This document shows positions 27,128-36,978 of a DNA stretch of 64,000 bases, in pieces. This DNA is from Vibrio tubiashii (GTDB lineage: Bacteria > Pseudomonadota > Gammaproteobacteria > Enterobacterales > Vibrionaceae), in the NCBI GenBank assembly GCA_000775715.1, contig JRWQ01000026.1, positions 1-64,000 on the forward strand. Reading direction: 5' to 3'. Below the pieces are notes generated by a model, which was not told the origin of the DNA, did no database searches, and worked only from the letters and a program-made list of their open reading frames with translations. Numbering within the stretch: position 1 is the stretch's first letter; each line of letters starts with the position of its first letter. Both the position numbers and the translations under genes were made by a program.

Positions 27128-28024
27128 TCAAAAACCAACAATCGTCACCTTACCTGTCAGCTTGCCATTAAGCTGACAGGTGAAGTCGACCCGCTTATCC
27201 GCCCCTTTGTCATAAAGTGTTTTCAGCTTATCGAAAGCACTAGGGACGAAACTGATATCCTTCAAGCGTAAGCTTTTGCGTGTTTTGCTGTCTAAAAAGG
27301 CCAAAGCTGAGCGGTCAAGTACCAACTGACATGCATCAAGAACCTCTTTACTCGCGGTCTTACTCTGCACCACTTGCTTTAGTTCGGCTTTGGAAATAGC
27401 GCTATTGGCTTGGGCAAAAACGCAAATAGCGAACAAATCAAGCATCGCCACAGCTCGTGGTCGCTGCGTGGCTGTATCTTCATAAACAGCTAAAAGACAG
27501 GGTATTTTACTATCATCAAACTTTTCTACAGCGATATTGGTTAACGACAAGCCATCACCGAGCTCCCGTTGCAGTAATTTCTCAAGCTGGGAAAGTTTGG
27601 GTAGGGCCAACTCTTTTTGCACTCCACCAATGGAGTCGAGTGCCTGCTTGCTCTCTTCTACCCATTTGACCAGAGGCAATAATTGTCGGTGTAGGTCGTC
27701 ATCTTCAAACGGCTTAGTTAATACGAAACTCGCTCCTGCGTCATAAGCCTGTCGGATTAGCGCTTTATCATCCACCGTAGTGATCATGCCAACTTTAATC
27801 TCTGAGCTAAGCTGCATCAGTTCCTGCGTGAGCGTTAAACCTGTCATATCCGGCATATACCAATCGGTCAACACAATTTCAGGGTTCCACTGTTTGGCTA
27901 ATTCTAGCGCTTGTGTTGCGCTGCTGGTTTTCTCGATCGATAAACGACAGTAACTAAAGGTTTCTAGTCCTCGTCTTACAATCTCTAATGTTGCTTTACT
28001 GTCATCTACAATCAGAATTTTCAC
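27128..28024 (-). CDS. Response regulator with unrecognised output domain
   Basis: About 299 residues from a GTG at 28024 (KILIVDDSKATLEIV). The receiver domain has the acidic pair Asp7/Asp8, phospho-acceptor Asp54 (VLTDWYMPDMTG), Thr82 region and Lys104 (TKPFED). Residues about 130-299 form an unrecognised domain without HTH, GGDEF or EAL motifs; its end (GKLTGKVTIVGF) is vaguely CheX-like. No histidine kinase is adjacent. It is divergent from the coiled-coil membrane gene. Confidence 0.85.
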   Translation of the reverse strand: MKILIVDDSKATLEIVRRGLETFSYCRLSIEKTSSATQALELAKQWNPEIVLTDWYMPDMTGLTLTQELMQLSSEIKVGMITTVDDKALIRQAYDAGASFVLTKPFEDDDLHRQLLPLVKWVEESKQALDSIGGVQKELALPKLSQLEKLLQRELGDGLSLTNIAVEKFDDSKIPCLLAVYEDTATQRPRAVAMLDLFAICVFAQANSAISKAELKQVVQSKTASKEVLDACQLVLDRSALAFLDSKTRKSLRLKDISFVPSAFDKLKTLYDKGADKRVDFTCQLNGKLTGKVTIVGF

Positions 28025-28137
28025 TATTTGCCACCACCTCCCCACACTGAACTGTCTAAATTATAGGCATTATTTTTACCGGCAACTAAACTTACACCCG
28101 ATGACTGTCCCAACTTGTGTATTTATTGATGGAATTA

Positions 28138-28887
28138 ATGCCGTTTTTGACTACTGAAAACCTAATTGCCCTCGCTGTCGACTTTGGGTTACTGATCCTA
28201 TTAGTGTGGTTTGTCATTCTGCTTTTAATCCTACGTGAGTTTCGCCAATTTGCTCGCCAAGTGTTGAGCGGTCGCGATATGGATAGGAATACCTATGAAC
28301 TCTGTCAGCAGTCTGTCGACAAAGCACTCAGCTATACCGCTGACAACGGTGACACCCTAAATGACTTGATTGTTATCCAACAAGCGCTTGAAAACCAAGT
28401 GTCGCAAATCAAAGCTGCCAAAGGAGAGCTCAGCGCTCAGGAAAAAGAATCGATTGAAGAACTCAACAAAAAGCTCAATAAATCTCACCGACTGATCAAA
28501 AAGCTCAAAGGCGATTTGGATAAAAGCATCAATGGACTGCGTAAGACCAAAACTCGCTTACTCAAGCAGACCGATACCGTAGAAAGCTTACAACTTGAAA
28601 ATGAGCAGTTAGAGAAGCAGTTCGAACAGCTAGAGAAAGAGTACATTCAAATCAGCGAGTCTGGTGGGGTCGCGAACTTAGCTCAAGAGTTTCAACAAGA
28701 GAAACAGCAGTTGTTAGATGAGATTGAGTCGTACAAGCAGCAACTTAGTGCTCAGGATACGACTTCTGAGTTGGCGGCTAAACTGGAAACCTCAAAACAG
28801 CAACTTCAGCATATGGCCAAAGAGAAAAGCTTTGTTGAGAAGAAGTATTTGGAACTGTTGGCAGAAGCAGAACAGAAAAGCCAGTAG
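28138..28887 (+). CDS. Membrane-anchored coiled-coil protein, unknown function
   Basis: About 249 residues: one N-terminal membrane helix (FGLLILLVWFVILLLIL), then a long heptad-rich coiled coil (about residues 75-245) full of Lys, Glu, Gln and Leu. Starts at 28117 (GTG), 28129 and 28138 are all in frame without a strong ribosome binding site, so the N-terminus is uncertain. I do not recognise the family. Divergent from the response regulator, with which it could share control. Confidence 0.7.
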   Translation: MPFLTTENLIALAVDFGLLILLVWFVILLLILREFRQFARQVLSGRDMDRNTYELCQQSVDKALSYTADNGDTLNDLIVIQQALENQVSQIKAAKGELSAQEKESIEELNKKLNKSHRLIKKLKGDLDKSINGLRKTKTRLLKQTDTVESLQLENEQLEKQFEQLEKEYIQISESGGVANLAQEFQQEKQQLLDEIESYKQQLSAQDTTSELAAKLETSKQQLQHMAKEKSFVEKKYLELLAEAEQKSQ

Positions 28888-28911
28888 CGACCGTGCTACC
28901 GGCCTTTTGCA

Positions 28912-29853
28912 TTACTTAACGCACACAATATTCAGTAAAGAGGTGCCTTTAAGCTGATTGACTTTACCGCTAGTAAAGAGGCCAACCCTATCTGCTCCCC
29001 AATACGGTAAGTGCATTGGCCATTTGTCTTTTTGCATCACGTTGGAATCGAGTAATGCCTTCCATTCGGAAGAAGTTGCTAAGCGCATTCCTAAGCGATA
29101 ACACGTTTTGTAAGCGCCTTCGTAATCAAGCCTGTTCCAGGGTAGATCGTGCTCCATATAGAACTGGTCATCACTAAACATGGTGTAAGGAACTTTATAT
29201 TCTAATCCTGATACTGCGGCTGACAGGCGAATTGACACCTCTGTCCGGCGCTGTTTCGGTTTTTCCGCCACTGGCTTAATTGTCTCGGGTTGTTTCTTCG
29301 CTCTGACCGGAGCCGGAATAATCGTCGTAGACTGTTGAGAAGCTGCTTTTGCCAGCTGCTTTGGCTTAGATTGCGACTTAGGTTTAGCGGCTACAGGTTT
29401 AGCAGGGGCCCCCTTAACCACTTCACGAACAAACGCTTCTTTATAGCCAGGCTCAGTTTTCACTTTGGCTAAGTCTGCCTTCGCCTGTGAGAAATCTTGA
29501 TAAGGACCAATTAAACATCGATAAGCATTCCCTTCCGGTTTCGCCCAAACATCGGTAGAGATATGTTGATATAGCTTCTTAGCCTTAGGTAGTGAGAGTG
29601 GCTTGCTAAACACACCACACTGAATCCAGAAAGTCGATTCTGTGCCACGCGGCTTAGACTTTCCCCATAGCCCTTTACCAATTGGACATGATTTATCTAA
29701 CAACGGCAGCTCATTAGTTGATGCCTGAGTTGCATCACACAAAAATTCTTCAGCAAGCGTTGGGGCTGATAAAGCACTCAAGGCGAGCGCTGCAGCAAGG
29801 CTCCAACACTTCAAATAAGTTTGTTTCGGCTTTGAGGCCATATTGATATCCAT
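28912..29853 (-). CDS. SPOR-domain exported protein
   Basis: 313 residues with a signal peptide (SLAAALALSALSAPTLA). A SPOR-like domain (about 72-150: FWIQCGVFSKP ... YRCLIGPYQDFSQAKADL) should bind denuded peptidoglycan. A Pro/Lys/Gln-rich linker follows (about 150-205), then a C-terminal domain (WNRLDYEGAYKTCYRLGMRL ... PYWGADR) that resembles formylglycine-enzyme/sulfatase-modifying-type folds at low confidence. Five or more cysteines suggest disulfides. Role in the envelope inferred from SPOR. Confidence 0.82.
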   Translation of the reverse strand: MDINMASKPKQTYLKCWSLAAALALSALSAPTLAEEFLCDATQASTNELPLLDKSCPIGKGLWGKSKPRGTESTFWIQCGVFSKPLSLPKAKKLYQHISTDVWAKPEGNAYRCLIGPYQDFSQAKADLAKVKTEPGYKEAFVREVVKGAPAKPVAAKPKSQSKPKQLAKAASQQSTTIIPAPVRAKKQPETIKPVAEKPKQRRTEVSIRLSAAVSGLEYKVPYTMFSDDQFYMEHDLPWNRLDYEGAYKTCYRLGMRLATSSEWKALLDSNVMQKDKWPMHLPYWGADRVGLFTSGKVNQLKGTSLLNIVCVK

Positions 29854-29941
29854 ACTCTGTAAACTTAACTTGGAGTTTATCCATCTAAGTGGATTACTAT
29901 AGTGACTTTATTGACGGTTCACTGCCCTGATATTGAGAATG

Positions 29942-29973
29942 CAAAAAAAGAGCCGCAATGACTTACGGCTCTT
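29942..29973 (-). terminator. Terminator of the ABC transporter operon
   Basis: AGAGCCG/CGGCTCT hairpin followed on the minus strand by T7, after the last permease gene. Confidence 0.82.
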
Positions 29974-30012
29974 AGTGTAGTGAGGTTTTTATAATCAAAT
30001 CTTAGGGTTGGA

Positions 30013-30951
30013 TCACCCTTTATAGATTTTTGGGTTAAATACATCACGTAACCAGTCACCAAGTAGGTTGATAACCAAAACCAAAGTGACTAGAACAATG
30101 CCTGGGAACGCTGTTATCCACCACGCACCAGAGAAGATGTAGTTAAATCCAATACTAATTAGTGCACCTAAAGACGGTTGGTCTACCGGTAGACCTAAAC
30201 CTAGGAAAGAAAGTGCCGCCTCAGACATAATGGCGTTTGCCACCTGTACTGTCGAAATAACCAAAATTGGCGATAAACAGTTCGGCAAAATGTGGCGGAA
30301 CATAATACGTGGTGCTTTAAAGCCCATTACGCGTGCCGCTTCAACATACTCTTTCTTCTTCTCAGCCAGCACTGAAGCGCGAATGGTACGCGCATATTGC
30401 GGCCATTCGGCCACACCAATGATAACCACCAGCATGACTACCGCATATTGGCTGTAAAAGTCACTGCCGAAGCTAGCTTTGAAAATTGCAGAAACAATGA
30501 TCGCTACCATCATGGTCGAAAACGACAACTGCACATCAGCAAAACGCATCAAGAAGCTATCAATCCGGCCACCGAAGTAACCCGCAGAAAGACCAATAAC
30601 AATACCGAGAATCAGTTGAAGGCCGACCGCCAAGAAACCTATGGTCAAAGATAAGCGTGAACCGTAAAGAATCGTCGAAAGAATGTCTCGACCTTGCTCA
30701 TCAGTACCAAGTACGAAGCGCTCGTCACCGTCTTCCATCCAAGACGGTGGTAGCTCAGAATCCATAATATCAATCGACGCGAGATCGTATGGGTCAGTTG
30801 GTGACAAAATTGGTGCAGCTAACGCCAGTACCAAGAAAACCAGAAATACGCTAAAACTCGCCATTGCGACTTTGTCGCGCTTAAAGTAGTACAAAAAATC
30901 CGATTGCTTAAAACGCTCCCAACGAGAAGGAGCTGCGGCTAATTGAGTCAT
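30013..30951 (-). CDS. Peptide-type ABC transporter permease (DppC/OppC class)
   Basis: 312 residues, about six membrane segments, with the N-terminal DppC-type segment and the EAA loop EAARVMGFKAPRIMFRHILPN that contacts the ATPase. Its start lies two bases after the upstream permease stop, so the two form a coupled heterodimer pair in the inner membrane. Confidence 0.92.
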   Translation of the reverse strand: MTQLAAAPSRWERFKQSDFLYYFKRDKVAMASFSVFLVFLVLALAAPILSPTDPYDLASIDIMDSELPPSWMEDGDERFVLGTDEQGRDILSTILYGSRLSLTIGFLAVGLQLILGIVIGLSAGYFGGRIDSFLMRFADVQLSFSTMMVAIIVSAIFKASFGSDFYSQYAVVMLVVIIGVAEWPQYARTIRASVLAEKKKEYVEAARVMGFKAPRIMFRHILPNCLSPILVISTVQVANAIMSEAALSFLGLGLPVDQPSLGALISIGFNYIFSGAWWITAFPGIVLVTLVLVINLLGDWLRDVFNPKIYKG

Positions 30952-30953
30952 GA

Positions 30954-31931
30954 TTACGCTCCTTTACCTGTTAGGTTTACAGTTGGGTTGATGATGCCGT
31001 ACAACAAGTCAACAATGGTGTTGGTAACAACGAAAATCAGGCCGACGAAAATAACGTATGCAGTGATAAGTGGTGTATCAACACGGTTGATCGCTTCTAA
31101 GAAAAGGAACCCTGTACCAGGCCATTGGAATACCGTTTCGGTAAGAATGGTATAGGCCACCATAGTACCAATCTGTACACCACCGACAGTAAGAACTGGC
31201 AGCATGGTATTTTTGAGTGCATGTTGGTAATAGATTTTGTTCAGCGCTAAGCCTTTAGCCTTACCAAATTTGATGTACTCAGAGCTTAGTACCTCAAGCA
31301 TTTCAGCGCGCACTAAGCGAATAAATAGTGGCAACATAATTGATGCTAAGGCCACACATGGCAAGATGAGGTGTGCCAGCCCATCAAGGGTGAAATAACC
31401 CGATTCCCAACCAAGTAAGTTGGCGGTTTCACCACGTCCGTACGATGGTAGCCACCCCAACTCAATCGAAAAGACATACATCAGCATGATCGCGGTTAAG
31501 AACACGGGGATAGAGATACCGATACTGCTTCCCGCCATCACCACTTTAGTAAATATGCTTTTTGGATGAATTGCAGAGTAAACACCAAGAGGTATCGAAC
31601 AGAATACGATAATAAGCGTCGCACCGAATACCAATTCGAGAGTCGCCACTAATTTATCAAGAATCACTTCAACCGCTGGGCGTTTGAAGAAGTAAGAAGT
31701 ACCTAGATCACCTTGTAGAGCATTGCCTACAAAGCGCGTGTATTTTGTAATGAAGGGATCATTCAGACCTAATTCGTCACGCAAAGCTTGACGCTCTGAT
31801 TCAGAAACCGACTGACCAACAAGCTCACGCAGTGGGTCGCCAAGGTTATCCTGAATGGCAAACGCCACTAAACTGATCACAAACATCACTATCAGTGCCT
31901 GAAACAGGCGCTTGACCAGAAACGAAAACAT
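30954..31931 (-). CDS. Peptide-type ABC transporter permease (DppB/OppB class)
   Basis: I start at the ATG at 31931 (MFSFLVKRLFQAL), preceded by AAGG, giving 325 residues; the open frame extends 33 codons upstream without family resemblance. DppB features: N-terminal membrane anchor, GDLGTSYF, EAA-like loop YIKFGKAKGLALNKIYYQHALKN shortened here to KAKGLALNKIYYQHALKN. Confidence 0.92.
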   Translation of the reverse strand: MFSFLVKRLFQALIVMFVISLVAFAIQDNLGDPLRELVGQSVSESERQALRDELGLNDPFITKYTRFVGNALQGDLGTSYFFKRPAVEVILDKLVATLELVFGATLIIVFCSIPLGVYSAIHPKSIFTKVVMAGSSIGISIPVFLTAIMLMYVFSIELGWLPSYGRGETANLLGWESGYFTLDGLAHLILPCVALASIMLPLFIRLVRAEMLEVLSSEYIKFGKAKGLALNKIYYQHALKNTMLPVLTVGGVQIGTMVAYTILTETVFQWPGTGFLFLEAINRVDTPLITAYVIFVGLIFVVTNTIVDLLYGIINPTVNLTGKGA

Positions 31932-32057
31932 TCCTTGCCCCTTTAACTTTCCATAGATTTCAGTCTGCAAGCCATTAAACTCAATGTCACTAGAATATTC
32001 GGCTGCATTCTTCAGTCTTAAAAATGGCACTCAACCCGACTGAAACAAAGTTAAGCA

Positions 32058-32094
32058 CCAAAAATTTGGGCACCTACACCTGCAGATGCCCAAT
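32058..32094 (-). terminator. Terminator-like hairpin between binding protein and permeases
   Basis: On the minus strand TTGGGCA pairs with TGCCCAA and is followed by ATTTTTGG. It lies in the 176-base gap after the binding-protein gene and probably acts as a leaky stop, so the binding protein is made in excess over the permeases. Confidence 0.6.
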
Positions 32095-32107
32095 TTACTT
32101 CAACCCA

Positions 32108-33658
32108 TTATTTAACGACTAGGTCACCAAAGTAAGGGAAGTTCATTGCGTTAACGATCGGAGCGATATCGACGTTAGATTTCGCGCCCCACGCTAGGTT
32201 TTGCCAGTGTAGAGGAACAAACGCAGCTTCGTTGTACAGTGTTGCTTCTACTTTTTGCAGCATTGCAGCGCGCTTAGCCGGATCTGTTTCTACGTTTGAA
32301 TCCATCACTAGCTTGTCCACTTCTGCATTCGAGTAGTGACCACAGTTGTACTGACCTTTACCTGACTCTTCGTTACGCGTCATGGTTAGGAACTCAGAGA
32401 AGTTCGCTGAATCTTCTGTATCAGAGTGCCAACCGATCATTAGCATATCTGCCGCACACTTATCGAACTCTGGCCAGTATTGCGCTTTAGGCATAGTCTT
32501 CAGATCAACCTTGATGCCGATCTTAGATAGCATTGCCGCTGCCGCTTGAGCAATTTTCGCATCGTTCACGTAACGGTTGTTTGGCGCCATCATAGACAGT
32601 GTAAAGCCTTTCTCGTAACCAGCTTCTTTCATCAGCTGCTTAGCTTTCTTGAGATCGTAACGTGGCGTTAGATCTGCGCTGTAACCGGCATAACCTTCAG
32701 GACCTTGCTGACCTGCAACGGTTGCGAAACCTTTCATGATTTTCTTAACGATACCTTCGTTGTTGATTGCATGAACAATCGCTTGACGAACACGAACGTC
32801 TTTCAGAGCTTCGTTGCTGTTTTGGTTCATTTGGAACGTGATAATACGAGTACCAGGAAGCGTTACTAGATCAACGTTCTTAGCACCTTGAACACGTTTG
32901 TGATCGTTTGGTGCAACGGGTGCAATCATGTCAACATCGCCAGACAGAAGTGCCGCTACGCGAGTTGCATCTTCTTTGATTGGTACCAGTGTTAATTTGT
33001 CAACGTTACCTGTGTTCTTATCCCAGTAACCGTCGAAACGTTCAAACTCTACTTTTACGCCTTGCTCACGAGAGGTAACCACGAATGGGCCTGTACCAGA
33101 AACGTTAGTCGACGCAAATGAGTTACCGTGTTTAACCACTTCACCTTTATCTTTACCATCGGCAGTCGTGCCAGAGTAGAACTTGCTGTCCATTGGGAAG
33201 ATGTACGTAGCAGTTTGCAGTACAAGTGGGTAAGCACCCTTAGAGACTAGCTCTACTGTATAGTCATCTACTTTTACCATCTTCTCATAAGGTTCGAAGA
33301 TAGCTTTGAAATCAGGTGAATTTTTCAGACGCTCAAATGTCCAAACAACGTCATCCGCTGTCAGTTCATTACCAGAATGGAACTTCACTCCTTGACGTAG
33401 AGAAAAGCGGAAGGTTGTCTCATCAACACGTTCCCACTTTTCCGCCAAGCGTGGTTCAAAATCTAGTTTCTGTGTGTAGCGAACAAGTGGATCAAACACC
33501 ATGTGAGACATTTGCAGTGTACCGCCAGAAAGCTGCTCATGTGGGTCAAGTGACACTGGGTCTGCATCATAAGCTACGGTAATATCTGCTGCCGCTGCGC
33601 CAAAGCTAAGGCCAGCTGCCATTAAAGCCACTGCTAGTTTGCTTTTCATGGTTTTCAT
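32108..33658 (-). CDS. Periplasmic substrate-binding protein of peptide-type ABC transporter
   Basis: 516 residues, SBP family 5. Signal peptide (LAVALMAAGLSFGAAAA), then the mature ITVAYDADPVSLDPHE. AAGGAG precedes the ATG. Family 5 proteins bind di/oligopeptides, glutathione, haem or nickel; I cannot tell which from sequence. Encoded between the fused ATPase and the permeases. Confidence 0.92.
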   Translation of the reverse strand: MKTMKSKLAVALMAAGLSFGAAAADITVAYDADPVSLDPHEQLSGGTLQMSHMVFDPLVRYTQKLDFEPRLAEKWERVDETTFRFSLRQGVKFHSGNELTADDVVWTFERLKNSPDFKAIFEPYEKMVKVDDYTVELVSKGAYPLVLQTATYIFPMDSKFYSGTTADGKDKGEVVKHGNSFASTNVSGTGPFVVTSREQGVKVEFERFDGYWDKNTGNVDKLTLVPIKEDATRVAALLSGDVDMIAPVAPNDHKRVQGAKNVDLVTLPGTRIITFQMNQNSNEALKDVRVRQAIVHAINNEGIVKKIMKGFATVAGQQGPEGYAGYSADLTPRYDLKKAKQLMKEAGYEKGFTLSMMAPNNRYVNDAKIAQAAAAMLSKIGIKVDLKTMPKAQYWPEFDKCAADMLMIGWHSDTEDSANFSEFLTMTRNEESGKGQYNCGHYSNAEVDKLVMDSNVETDPAKRAAMLQKVEATLYNEAAFVPLHWQNLAWGAKSNVDIAPIVNAMNFPYFGDLVVK

Positions 33659-33752
33659 TGCATAACTCCTTATGCGGGATTTTCTATCCCTAGTTGTTGT
33701 GTTTGCTTCTGTTTATTACCCGCCAACAAACGAAGGCGGGAAAGAGTACGAC

Positions 33753-35468
33753 TTACGCCGTTTTTACTTCTTCTCTCAAGCCTGTAAATTCAGGCATTAA
33801 AGAAATCAGTTGCTTACTGTATTCATGCTGAGGATTATTAAACAGCTGCTCAGTCGGTGCGACCTCTAGTAGTGTCCCCATCTGCATGACACCCACACGA
33901 TCACACATCTGACGTATCACAGGCAAATCGTGACTAATAAACAGCATGGTGAGATTTAACTCATCTTGTAAGTCTTTCAGCAAGTTAAGAATTTGCGCCT
34001 GAACCGATACGTCTAATGCAGAGGTAGGCTCATCACAGATAAGAAGGCGTGGACGAGTTGCCAATGCGCGAGCGATAGAAATACGCTGACGCTGACCACC
34101 TGAGAACTCGTGTGGATATTTTACACCCGCCATTTGACCTAAACCGACGTGATCAAGTAGATCGTTAACTATCTGTCTGGTTTCAGCTTCACTATTAGTT
34201 AATTTGTGGAATCGAATCGGCTCCGCGATGATGTCAAAGATCTTCATCCGCGGGTTCATTGAAGTGTATGGGTTCTGGAACACCATCTGCATCTGACGAC
34301 GCAGCGGACGGCGCTCTTTCTCTGACTTAAGTGAGGTTAGATCGATACCTTCAAAGCTCACCTTACCGGAGTTAGGCGCGTATAAACCGGCAATTACTCG
34401 TGCAATAGTCGATTTACCTGAGCCCGATTCACCGACAAGACCGAACGTCTCGCCTTCATATACTTCAAAGCTGACATTGTTTGACGCCTGAACATATTCA
34501 CGGCGACTTTCAAACAGTGAATCTTTGGTTATAAAACGTAGATTTACGTTCTCAACATTCAGCAGTGAACCTGTGTAATCTCGGTGGTCTTGGCTTTGAC
34601 CTAACCAGTGGTTCTTAACATCAAGCGGCTCCATCTCGTGCGCTTCTTCGATGTAGCTGACCAATGGGAAGCGATCGAGCTTAATATCTGAACGAGGGAC
34701 AGCAGAAATCAGACTGCGCGTGTATGAGTGGTCTGGGTCGCCAAGTACTTTTGCCGTTGGGCCAAACTCAACTAAGTCACCACGATACATAACCGCCACA
34801 CGGTCAGTCACGTTAGACACGACACCCATGTCATGGGTAACCAGCATACAACCCACGTTATTCTTGATACACAAATCGCGGATCAAACTTAGAATTTGAT
34901 CTTGGATAGACACATCCAACGCCGTAGTCGGCTCATCGGCAATAATAAGGTCAGGCTCACCTGCAAGCGCAATAGCAATCACCACACGCTGACGCATACC
35001 ACCAGAAAATTGGTGTGGGTACTGTTTAAGACGGTTTTCTGGTTGAGGAATACCCACCTGCTGCATCAAAGATAATGCACGTTGATACGCTTCTTCATCA
35101 GAAACCTTCATGTTGGCATGAATCGTCTCTTTAAGTTGCTGCTCAACAGTAAAAAGTGGGTTTAGAGAAGTCATTGGGTCTTGGAAGATAAACCCAATTT
35201 TAGAACCCCGTACACTGCGCATCTGATCTGGCGTTAGACCAGAGATTTGTTCGCCATCTAAATAGACATCGCCACTTGCGATACGCCCCGGAGGGCTAAG
35301 AAGGTCAATAACCGCATTACCTACGGTTGATTTACCTGCACCAGACTCGCCAACAACGCCGACGATCTCTCCGCGCTCAATATTAAAGGAGAGTGATTTA
35401 ACTGCGGCATGAACACCATGTCGCGAAGGGTACTCAATTCGAAGGTTTTTAACTTCTAAAAGTGACAT
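33753..35468 (-). CDS. Fused two-domain ABC ATPase of peptide-type transporter
   Basis: 571 residues holding both nucleotide-binding domains that Opp/Dpp systems usually split into D and F subunits. First Walker A GESGAGKST (40-48) with signature QFSGGMRQR; second Walker A GESGSGKST (about 346-354) with signature EFSGGQRQR. It has the GsiA/YejF layout. First gene of the operon; binding protein and two permeases follow. Confidence 0.93.
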   Translation of the reverse strand: MSLLEVKNLRIEYPSRHGVHAAVKSLSFNIERGEIVGVVGESGAGKSTVGNAVIDLLSPPGRIASGDVYLDGEQISGLTPDQMRSVRGSKIGFIFQDPMTSLNPLFTVEQQLKETIHANMKVSDEEAYQRALSLMQQVGIPQPENRLKQYPHQFSGGMRQRVVIAIALAGEPDLIIADEPTTALDVSIQDQILSLIRDLCIKNNVGCMLVTHDMGVVSNVTDRVAVMYRGDLVEFGPTAKVLGDPDHSYTRSLISAVPRSDIKLDRFPLVSYIEEAHEMEPLDVKNHWLGQSQDHRDYTGSLLNVENVNLRFITKDSLFESRREYVQASNNVSFEVYEGETFGLVGESGSGKSTIARVIAGLYAPNSGKVSFEGIDLTSLKSEKERRPLRRQMQMVFQNPYTSMNPRMKIFDIIAEPIRFHKLTNSEAETRQIVNDLLDHVGLGQMAGVKYPHEFSGGQRQRISIARALATRPRLLICDEPTSALDVSVQAQILNLLKDLQDELNLTMLFISHDLPVIRQMCDRVGVMQMGTLLEVAPTEQLFNNPQHEYSKQLISLMPEFTGLREEVKTA

Positions 35469-35608
35469 TACCAGACCTCTACTGCTTCGGCAGCTTTCTG
35501 CCCTGTCTGAAAAGTGAATCCATTCAAGCCAGATTTAATTCTGGCAATTTATAAGCCCATCAATTTGGCAAAAAATTCACAGAAAAGCAACAAACATAGG
35601 ATAAAAAA

Positions 35609-35800
35609 TTGAAATTGAACAAAAACCAAGCAGCAATGCAAAATAAATATGCAAACCAGCTAGATCTTCCATTGGTCATACCTGAAGACGAAACCGCAGC
35701 CAAAGCCCCAAAAAATAGGAACCTTAGTTATTTGACATTATTTTTAGTTATAAGGAAAAGTAGAATATTAATTCACAAAAATCACCCCAAGCCCAGTTAA
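35609..35800 (+). CDS. Doubtful short ORF
   Basis: 63 codons starting at a TTG seven bases after AGGA. The first 35 residues have normal coding composition (LDLPLVIPEDETAAKAPK), but the rest is AT-driven and unlike a protein. It may be a short or decayed gene; no family recognised. Apart from this and a dubious opposite-strand frame, 35469-36103 holds no gene. Confidence 0.2.
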   Translation: MKLNKNQAAMQNKYANQLDLPLVIPEDETAAKAPKNRNLSYLTLFLVIRKSRILIHKNHPKPS

Positions 35801-35962
35801 CAAATAAAACACATAATTCCACAATGGATTTGGACACTGGTTTTTTACTCTAACTTTTTTGCTTTTATAAAAACTATTACAAACAAACCAAACAAACACA
35901 CAGTGCCATACTCTATAAACCTTAAGTGCGTAAGACGTGAGATAGATGCTTATGGATGCGAG

Positions 35963-36002
35963 ATTGATTCTGTTAGAAACAAGTCCTGTCAACAGAATCA
36001 AT
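35963..36002. repeat. Perfect 12-bp inverted repeat
   Basis: ATTGATTCTGTT (35963-35974) and AACAGAATCAAT (35991-36002) around a 16-base loop, in otherwise empty AT-rich sequence. No T tract, so probably not a terminator. Confidence 0.7.
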
Positions 36003-36103
36003 ACTAGGAAAGCCAACACCCTCTACTAACGCTAACCTCAAGAAGGACGAAGCCCGTTCCTAAATGCAAAAAACTAGTCTTTCCGCTGGGGGGGCATTCA
36101 ATA

Positions 36104-36326
36104 GTGGTTGGTGAAGAGCCATTCCTTGAACGTCAGGCGAACCCCGCTTTGGGTTCGAATCGACTATATTGCAAATAGCAAAAAACCGTAGCATTTCTGC
36201 TGCGGCTTTTCTAAGAGTGACCGGTGAAGAGACATACTTTGAACATCAGACGAACCCCGCTTTGGGTTCGAATCGACTATATTACATATAGTAAAAAGCC
36301 CTAGTCTTTCGACTAGGGCTTTAATA
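36104..36326 (-). repeat. tRNA-derived tandem repeats, about 111 bp, two units
   Basis: Units start at 36104 and 36216; the next unit start (36327) is the 3' end of the real tRNA-Pro. Each begins with GTG..(T/C)GGTGAAGAG, matching the tRNA-Pro acceptor end, followed by an identical block around CGAACCCCGCTTTGGGTTCG and a terminator-like hairpin. A degraded third hairpin lies at about 36069-36095. The design recalls the rtT repeats downstream of E. coli tyrT. The hairpin at about 36294-36323 probably terminates the tRNA operon. Confidence 0.8.
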
Positions 36327-36327
36327 G

Positions 36328-36404
<77 letters not shown>

Positions 36405-36427
36405 ACAGTGTATTCTTATATAAAGAA

Positions 36428-36504
36428 TGGGGTGGCTAACGGGACTTGAACCCGCGACAACTGGAATCACAATCCAGGGCTCTACCAACTGAGCTATAGC
36501 CACC
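36428..36504 (-). tRNA. tRNA-His (anticodon GTG)
   Basis: 77 nt including the extra G at position -1 and encoded CCA. Anticodon stem-loop CTGGATTGTGATTCCAG. Identical to the copy at 36649-36725. Confidence 0.97.
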
Positions 36505-36516
36505 ATCAAATTGTAG

Positions 36517-36593
<77 letters not shown>

Positions 36594-36648
36594 ACGAATG
36601 TTTTGTCCCGATGTTCATCCGAACAGGAAACCGAAGTTACCTTAATAA

Positions 36649-36725
36649 TGGGGTGGCTAACGGGACTTGAACCCGCGACAACTGGAATCACAATCCAGGG
36701 CTCTACCAACTGAGCTATAGCCACC
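36649..36725 (-). tRNA. tRNA-His (anticodon GTG)
   Basis: 77 nt with G-1 and encoded CCA; first His copy in transcription order. Confidence 0.97.
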
Positions 36726-36758
36726 ACTATAATTTTTACCGATAAACCTTTAGGCGAA

Positions 36759-36835
<77 letters not shown>

Positions 36836-36978
36836 ATGCCCTATCGGCGGAGTGGAATAATACGTATATCACACTATGGCGTCTAGTACTTTTTCAACTT
36901 TTTTTATCGTTTGGCGCCTTTTTGGGCAAATAAAGTGTGATAAACCCCTACTTCCGATTAGATACCTCCCCAAAAGCA

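Noticed and set aside
35768..36019. 83-codon minus-strand frame with hydrophobic start
   Set aside because: No ribosome binding site, AT-driven composition, and it contains the 12-bp inverted repeat. Probably not a gene.
36020..36062. Superintegron attC (VCR-like) fragment
   Set aside because: CTAACCTCAAGAAGGAC resembles the start of a VCR repeat, but no matching second half, cassette or integrase is present.
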